From contig CAMNEA010000016.1 in the NCBI GenBank assembly GCA_946536145.1, positions 1 to 47,182 on the forward strand: a DNA stretch of 47,182 nucleotides. Reading direction: 5' to 3'. This DNA comes from an uncultured Butyrivibrio sp. Lineage in GTDB: Bacteria > Bacillota > Clostridia > Lachnospirales > Lachnospiraceae. The translations under genes were made by a program, and so were the position numbers. Shown here in pieces: positions 43,865-47,182 of the stretch. Under the pieces are notes generated by a model that was given only the letters and a program-made list of their open reading frames with translations, was not told the origin of the DNA and searched no databases. Each line of letters opens with the position of its first letter. Positions within the stretch are counted from its first letter, which is position 1.

Positions 43865-45574
43865 TTATCCATTTATCGTAAACTGACTGATAAGCTGGTT
43901 CAGACTCTCTGACTGTTCTGACAGTTCTACAGATACAGCGCTCGACTCCTGCGCAGTTGCGGAGTTGCTCTGAACAACGTTGGAGATCATCTCAATTCCC
44001 TTGTCGATCTCCTCCATGCTCTGAGCCTGCTGACCTGCAAGGTCGCCGGTCTCGATTATCATCTCGGTTATCTCCTCAACGCTGGCTCTCATCGCATCGA
44101 GTGCCTCTGTGGTCTCTGCAACAACCGAGTTGCCGTTTTTAATCTCATCCATTGTGTCAGCTATGAGCTGATGAGTATTCTTGGCAGCTTCAGAACTCTG
44201 ATCGGCGAGCTTACCGATCTGGTCAGCTACAACCGCAAATCCCTTGCCGGTCTCACCTGCTCTTGCAGCCTCAATTGAAGCATTGAGAGCCAGCAGCGAT
44301 GTCTGCTTGGCGATAGCCTCGATGGAATTGGTAACCTGCTCAATTTCAGCCGATGCCTCGGTTATCCTGGTCATCGCATCTGTCACAAGATGCATCTTCC
44401 TTGCTGACGTCTCTGCGTTGTCCCTTACTGAGGTTGCCATTCCTTTGCTCCTCTCAGCCACTTCAGCAAGCTGTCTTGTCTGATCCGTAATGGAGTTCAC
44501 AGATGCCGTCAGTTCCTGTACAGCTGCTGCCTGATCGGTAGCACCCTCTGCCAGATCCGTTGCTCCCTGAGACATATTGCTTGCTCCCTGGGATACCTGT
44601 GACGAAGAATTTCTGACTTCAAGAAGAGTGCTGGAGAGGTTTTCTGAAATATCTGTAAGCGCATTGCTGATAGCTTCGTAATCTCCTATATAAATATCAG
44701 GATTTGACGAACCGGAAGAGAAATCGCCGGCAGACATTTTCTTAAGAGTCTCATCAATGTCTTTTACAATATTCCCAATCACATTGGTTGACTTCCGCAG
44801 ATCCTCTGCCAGCTGTCCAAGCTCATCCTCGGAATCGGTCTCGATCGATACTTCGAGCTTACCCTTTGCCATATCTCCGGCAGCACCTGAAATTGCTTCG
44901 ATGGGACCGAGTATGCTGTCTGTCAGCGCCTTTCTGGCCTTCTGCAGATAGATCAGCGCGTAAATTACGATAAGAAGCGCGATTGCCGTTATGGCGATAA
45001 CCGTTATCATTGAGATCGTATAGGCTCTCTTGGCTTCGCTCTTTGCCTGGATTCCTATCTCTTTAAAATCCTTTACAACAACCTTTATAGCCTCATTAAC
45101 GTTTCCTACATAATAGGCATATATCTCTTCATGTGATGCTCCGGAATCAAACATGGATACGAGGGTATCATCAGCTTTGTCAATGTCTTTTACATGAGCA
45201 TAGGCAGTTGAGAGATCGCCACTGTATACCTTGCTGAGAGTTCCGAGTCCGTCATTCATCTCCTGTATCTTCTCATAGGCACCGTTTAGCTGCTCCTGCC
45301 TGTCTGCCGGATCATCGGCATTCATCGCCCACAGATAATACTTCGCAAGAGCCTGGATCGTGATCCTGATCTCGCCCTGCTGGGTATTCTGCTCATAGAA
45401 TCTTGCATAAATGCTATACAGATTGAAAAGAGCAATCACATCGATCAGGATAATAACCACAAAGATTACGATGAGATTAAACCTGAACTTTCCAAAAACA
45501 TTTTTAAACTTATCATTCACAGACATTTTTTTGAAACTGCCCTGGGCAAATTCATTTGATCCAGTTCCTGCCAT
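43865..45574 (-). CDS. Methyl-accepting chemotaxis protein
   Basis: A 569-residue chemoreceptor. About residues 32-54 and 190-212 are membrane helices flanking an outer four-helix-type sensor (about 55-190; many Ala, Asp and Tyr, no PAS or Cache signature). A HAMP domain follows (about 215-270, DSILGPIEAISGAAGDMAKGK), then a linker and a long coiled-coil signalling domain whose tip is EAIAKQTSLLALNASIEAARAGETGKGFAVVADQIGKLA, here cited by its ends only (EAIAKQTSLL to IGKLADQS). It passes attractant or repellent signals to CheA/CheW, which are not in the window. The ligand is unknown. GAGGAGGT precedes the ATG. It is divergent from purA. Confidence 0.93.
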   Translation of the reverse strand: MAGTGSNEFAQGSFKKMSVNDKFKNVFGKFRFNLIVIFVVIILIDVIALFNLYSIYARFYEQNTQQGEIRITIQALAKYYLWAMNADDPADRQEQLNGAYEKIQEMNDGLGTLSKVYSGDLSTAYAHVKDIDKADDTLVSMFDSGASHEEIYAYYVGNVNEAIKVVVKDFKEIGIQAKSEAKRAYTISMITVIAITAIALLIVIYALIYLQKARKALTDSILGPIEAISGAAGDMAKGKLEVSIETDSEDELGQLAEDLRKSTNVIGNIVKDIDETLKKMSAGDFSSGSSNPDIYIGDYEAISNALTDISENLSSTLLEVRNSSSQVSQGASNMSQGATDLAEGATDQAAAVQELTASVNSITDQTRQLAEVAERSKGMATSVRDNAETSARKMHLVTDAMTRITEASAEIEQVTNSIEAIAKQTSLLALNASIEAARAGETGKGFAVVADQIGKLADQSSEAAKNTHQLIADTMDEIKNGNSVVAETTEALDAMRASVEEITEMIIETGDLAGQQAQSMEEIDKGIEMISNVVQSNSATAQESSAVSVELSEQSESLNQLISQFTING

Positions 45575-45641
45575 AGAGACCTCCTCGACTTGTCCTCAAG
45601 TCTGAATAAAAGAACAAACAACAATACCTGTATCTTATATT

Positions 45642-45669
45642 TTATTAGATATTCGGACTAAAATGTCAA
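45642..45669 (-). promoter_or_regulatory. Possible promoter of the chemoreceptor gene
   Basis: Leftward TTGACA (45664-45669) and TAATAA (45642-45647), 16 bp apart, about 68 bases before the start. A TAAAAT three bases on is an alternative -10 with 19 bp spacing. Confidence 0.45.
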
Positions 45670-45739
45670 AAAGTTGTATAAATTTATATAAAATTTCGAT
45701 AAATTATCATTTTTTTGAGTTACTTATAAAAATAAAGCT

Positions 45740-45768
45740 TTTACTTATGATAATCATTATTGTATATT
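45740..45768 (+). promoter_or_regulatory. Predicted purA promoter with Fur-box-like spacer
   Basis: TTTACT (45740-45745) and TATATT (45763-45768) are 17 bp apart and 36 bases before the purA ATG. The spacer holds ATGATAATCATTAT (45747-45760), which is identical to the core of the classic Fur box. A regulator bound here would block RNA polymerase. Confidence 0.5.
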
Positions 45769-45804
45769 ACCTATGTAAAGATTGTATTTTCACAGGAGGG
45801 TAAT

Positions 45805-47100
45805 ATGGTAAAAGCTGTTGTAGGCGCCAACTGGGGCGACGAGGGAAAAGGAAAGATCACAGACACTCTTGCGGATCAGGCAGATGTTGTCATCAGGTTC
45901 CAGGGAGGTGCTAATGCAGGACACACTATAGTTAATCAATACGGAAAATTTGCGTTACACACAATGCCATCGGGGGGTTTCCACCAGAACATCATGAACA
46001 TCATCGGAAACGGTGTGGCATTTGATATAACCAAATTCATGAACGAGCTTAATGAAGTTACGTCCAAGGGAGTTCCCGCTCCGCAGATCATGATATCCGA
46101 CAGGGTACAGGTCATGATGCCCTATCATGTTCTCTTTGACACACTTGAGGAGGCAAGACTTGCAGGAAAGAGCTTTGGCTCAACCAAGTCGGGAATAGCG
46201 CCCTTCTACTCAGACAAGTTCGCCAAAATAGGCTGGCAGATAAACGAATTCTACCAGGACGATGAGATCATAAAAGAAAAGATAGACAGGATTGCCGATA
46301 TAAAGGATGTTCTTCTCGTCAATCTCTATCACGCAGATCCGATTGACAGAGCAGCGCTCTTTGACCAGATCGTGGAGTGGAGAGAGCAGGTAAGGGACTA
46401 TATCGGAAACGTATCGCTGTATCTCGACAATGCTATTAAGGAGGGCAAGACAATCCTTCTTGAGGGTCAGCTCGGAACCATGAAGGATCCCGATCACGGC
46501 ATCTACCCGATGGTCACAAGTTCATCTCCTCTTGCCGCTTACGGCGCAATTGGAGCAGGTATCCCGCCTTATGAGATCAAGCAGATCGTAACCGTCTCCA
46601 AGGCATACTCTTCTGCAGTAGGAGCAGGAGCATTTGTATCAGAGCTCTTCGGTGATGAAGCAGAGGAACTCAGAAGACGCGGAGGTGACGGCGGCGAGTA
46701 CGGAGCAACAACAGGTCGTCCGAGGAGAGTTGGCTGGTATGACTGCGTGGCAAGCAAATACGGATGCAGACTCCAGGGTACAACCGACGTAGCCTTCACC
46801 GTTCTTGACGTACTCGGCTACCTGGATGAGATACCTGTTTGCGTCGGCTATGACATAGACGGCGAAGTTACTACAGAATTTCCTGTGACACACCTTCTTG
46901 ATAAGGCGAAACCGGTATTTGAGACACTTCCGGGATGGAAATGCGATATCAGGGGCATCAAGAACTACGACGAGCTCCCTGAGAACTGCAGGAAGTATAT
47001 CGAGTTTATAGAAGAAAAGATAGGTTATCCTATAACAATGGTCAGCAACGGTCCTGCAAGGACGGACATCATTTATAGAGAGAGTAAGCTGAGCAGATAA
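45805..47100 (+). CDS. purA: Adenylosuccinate synthetase
   Basis: A 431-residue GTP-dependent enzyme that joins IMP and aspartate on the route to AMP. The N-terminal loop GANWGDEGKGK with Asp12 and the GGANAGHTI segment with the catalytic His are plain; TKSGIAPFYSDKFAKIGW, LLEGQLGTMKDPDHGIYPMVTSS and GRPRRVGWYD follow in standard order. The length is close to the usual 425-430. The ATG at 45805 has AGGAGGG just upstream; an in-frame ATG 45 bases earlier lies in the promoter and is rejected. The IMP step of the other branch (purL) is encoded 4 kb away on the opposite strand. It ends at a hairpin with a T-run at the window edge. Confidence 0.97.
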   Translation: MVKAVVGANWGDEGKGKITDTLADQADVVIRFQGGANAGHTIVNQYGKFALHTMPSGGFHQNIMNIIGNGVAFDITKFMNELNEVTSKGVPAPQIMISDRVQVMMPYHVLFDTLEEARLAGKSFGSTKSGIAPFYSDKFAKIGWQINEFYQDDEIIKEKIDRIADIKDVLLVNLYHADPIDRAALFDQIVEWREQVRDYIGNVSLYLDNAIKEGKTILLEGQLGTMKDPDHGIYPMVTSSSPLAAYGAIGAGIPPYEIKQIVTVSKAYSSAVGAGAFVSELFGDEAEELRRRGGDGGEYGATTGRPRRVGWYDCVASKYGCRLQGTTDVAFTVLDVLGYLDEIPVCVGYDIDGEVTTEFPVTHLLDKAKPVFETLPGWKCDIRGIKNYDELPENCRKYIEFIEEKIGYPITMVSNGPARTDIIYRESKLSR

Positions 47101-47117
47101 TAAAGAAATGAGTCAAT

Positions 47118-47172
47118 GGGGACGTTACCAATGTCATTTAGATAAGGTGACTCCCCTGTCCCCGATTTTTAA
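47118..47172 (+). terminator. Likely purA terminator, REP-like hairpin
   Basis: GGGGAC (47118-47123) and GTTACC (47124-47129) pair with GGTGAC (47146-47151) and GTCCCC (47158-47163), with an unpaired TCCCCT between, followed by GATTTTT. It fits an intrinsic terminator; the GGGGAC...GTCCCC ends also resemble REP-type repeats seen in other Clostridia. Confidence 0.6.
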
Positions 47173-47182
47173 AACTTAATAA

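Noticed and set aside
45760..45804. N-terminal extension of PurA
   Set aside because: It starts inside the promoter -10 region, whereas ATG 45805 has AGGAGGG and begins the conserved protein.

Overview
This window looks like chromosomal DNA of a Clostridia member of the family Lachnospiraceae, possibly Butyrivibrio or a close relative. Pointers are the mix of DUF4317, DUF5688 and DUF4860-like proteins, a CheY/CheC/MCP chemotaxis set, a fructose PTS, a single-chain PurL, strong GGAGG ribosome binding sites and moderate GC content. The assignment is an inference from gene content; no marker gene was compared with a database.

Layout. 1-404: start of a leftward GAPDH gene. 405-3325: a PHP-family phosphatase gene between two long, hairpin-rich non-coding stretches, one of which holds a decayed gene made of 84-bp tandem repeats. 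3326-7946: rightward operon of a degenerate GGDEF membrane protein, a transglutaminase-like lipoprotein, a type II secretion F/PilC protein and four small pilin-like membrane proteins. 8120-8482: cheY. 8562-17157: leftward six-gene operon (CheC-like phosphatase, DUF4317, diguanylate cyclase, heterodimeric ABC exporter, DUF2974 hydrolase). 17441-23320: rightward fructose regulon (DeoR regulator, fruK, fruA) followed by ptsH and ptsI, so the complete phosphoryl relay from PEP to fructose is encoded together. 23394-31630, all leftward: gdhA, a zinc-ribbon protein, a SleB-type wall hydrolase, a Gfo/Idh/MocA oxidoreductase, an SH3 protein with tRNA-Arg(CCG) just upstream, DUF5688 and efp. 31949-40750, leftward: aroQ, carB, carA, purL. 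40820-45574, leftward: TetR regulator, unknown protein, zinc-ribbon membrane protein, membrane-anchored HAD phosphatase, chemoreceptor. 45805-47100: purA, rightward.

How it fits together. Most genes are housekeeping: central carbon (GAPDH, fructose PTS), nitrogen assimilation (GDH), purine and pyrimidine synthesis (purL-carA-carB, purA) and translation (efp, tRNA). A second theme is sensing and surface biology: a chemoreceptor, CheY, a CheC-like phosphatase, one apparently active and one apparently dead GGDEF protein, and an envelope operon with pilin features but no motor ATPase or prepilin peptidase in view.

I found no complete new defence or mobile system. The most unusual material is non-coding or decayed: the 84-bp tandem repeat whose copy-to-copy changes are all silent in one leftward frame, a chain of palindromes before the pilin-like operon, a hairpin-plus-tail motif shared by two intergenic regions, and a small inverted-repeat element before the chemoreceptor gene's 3' end.
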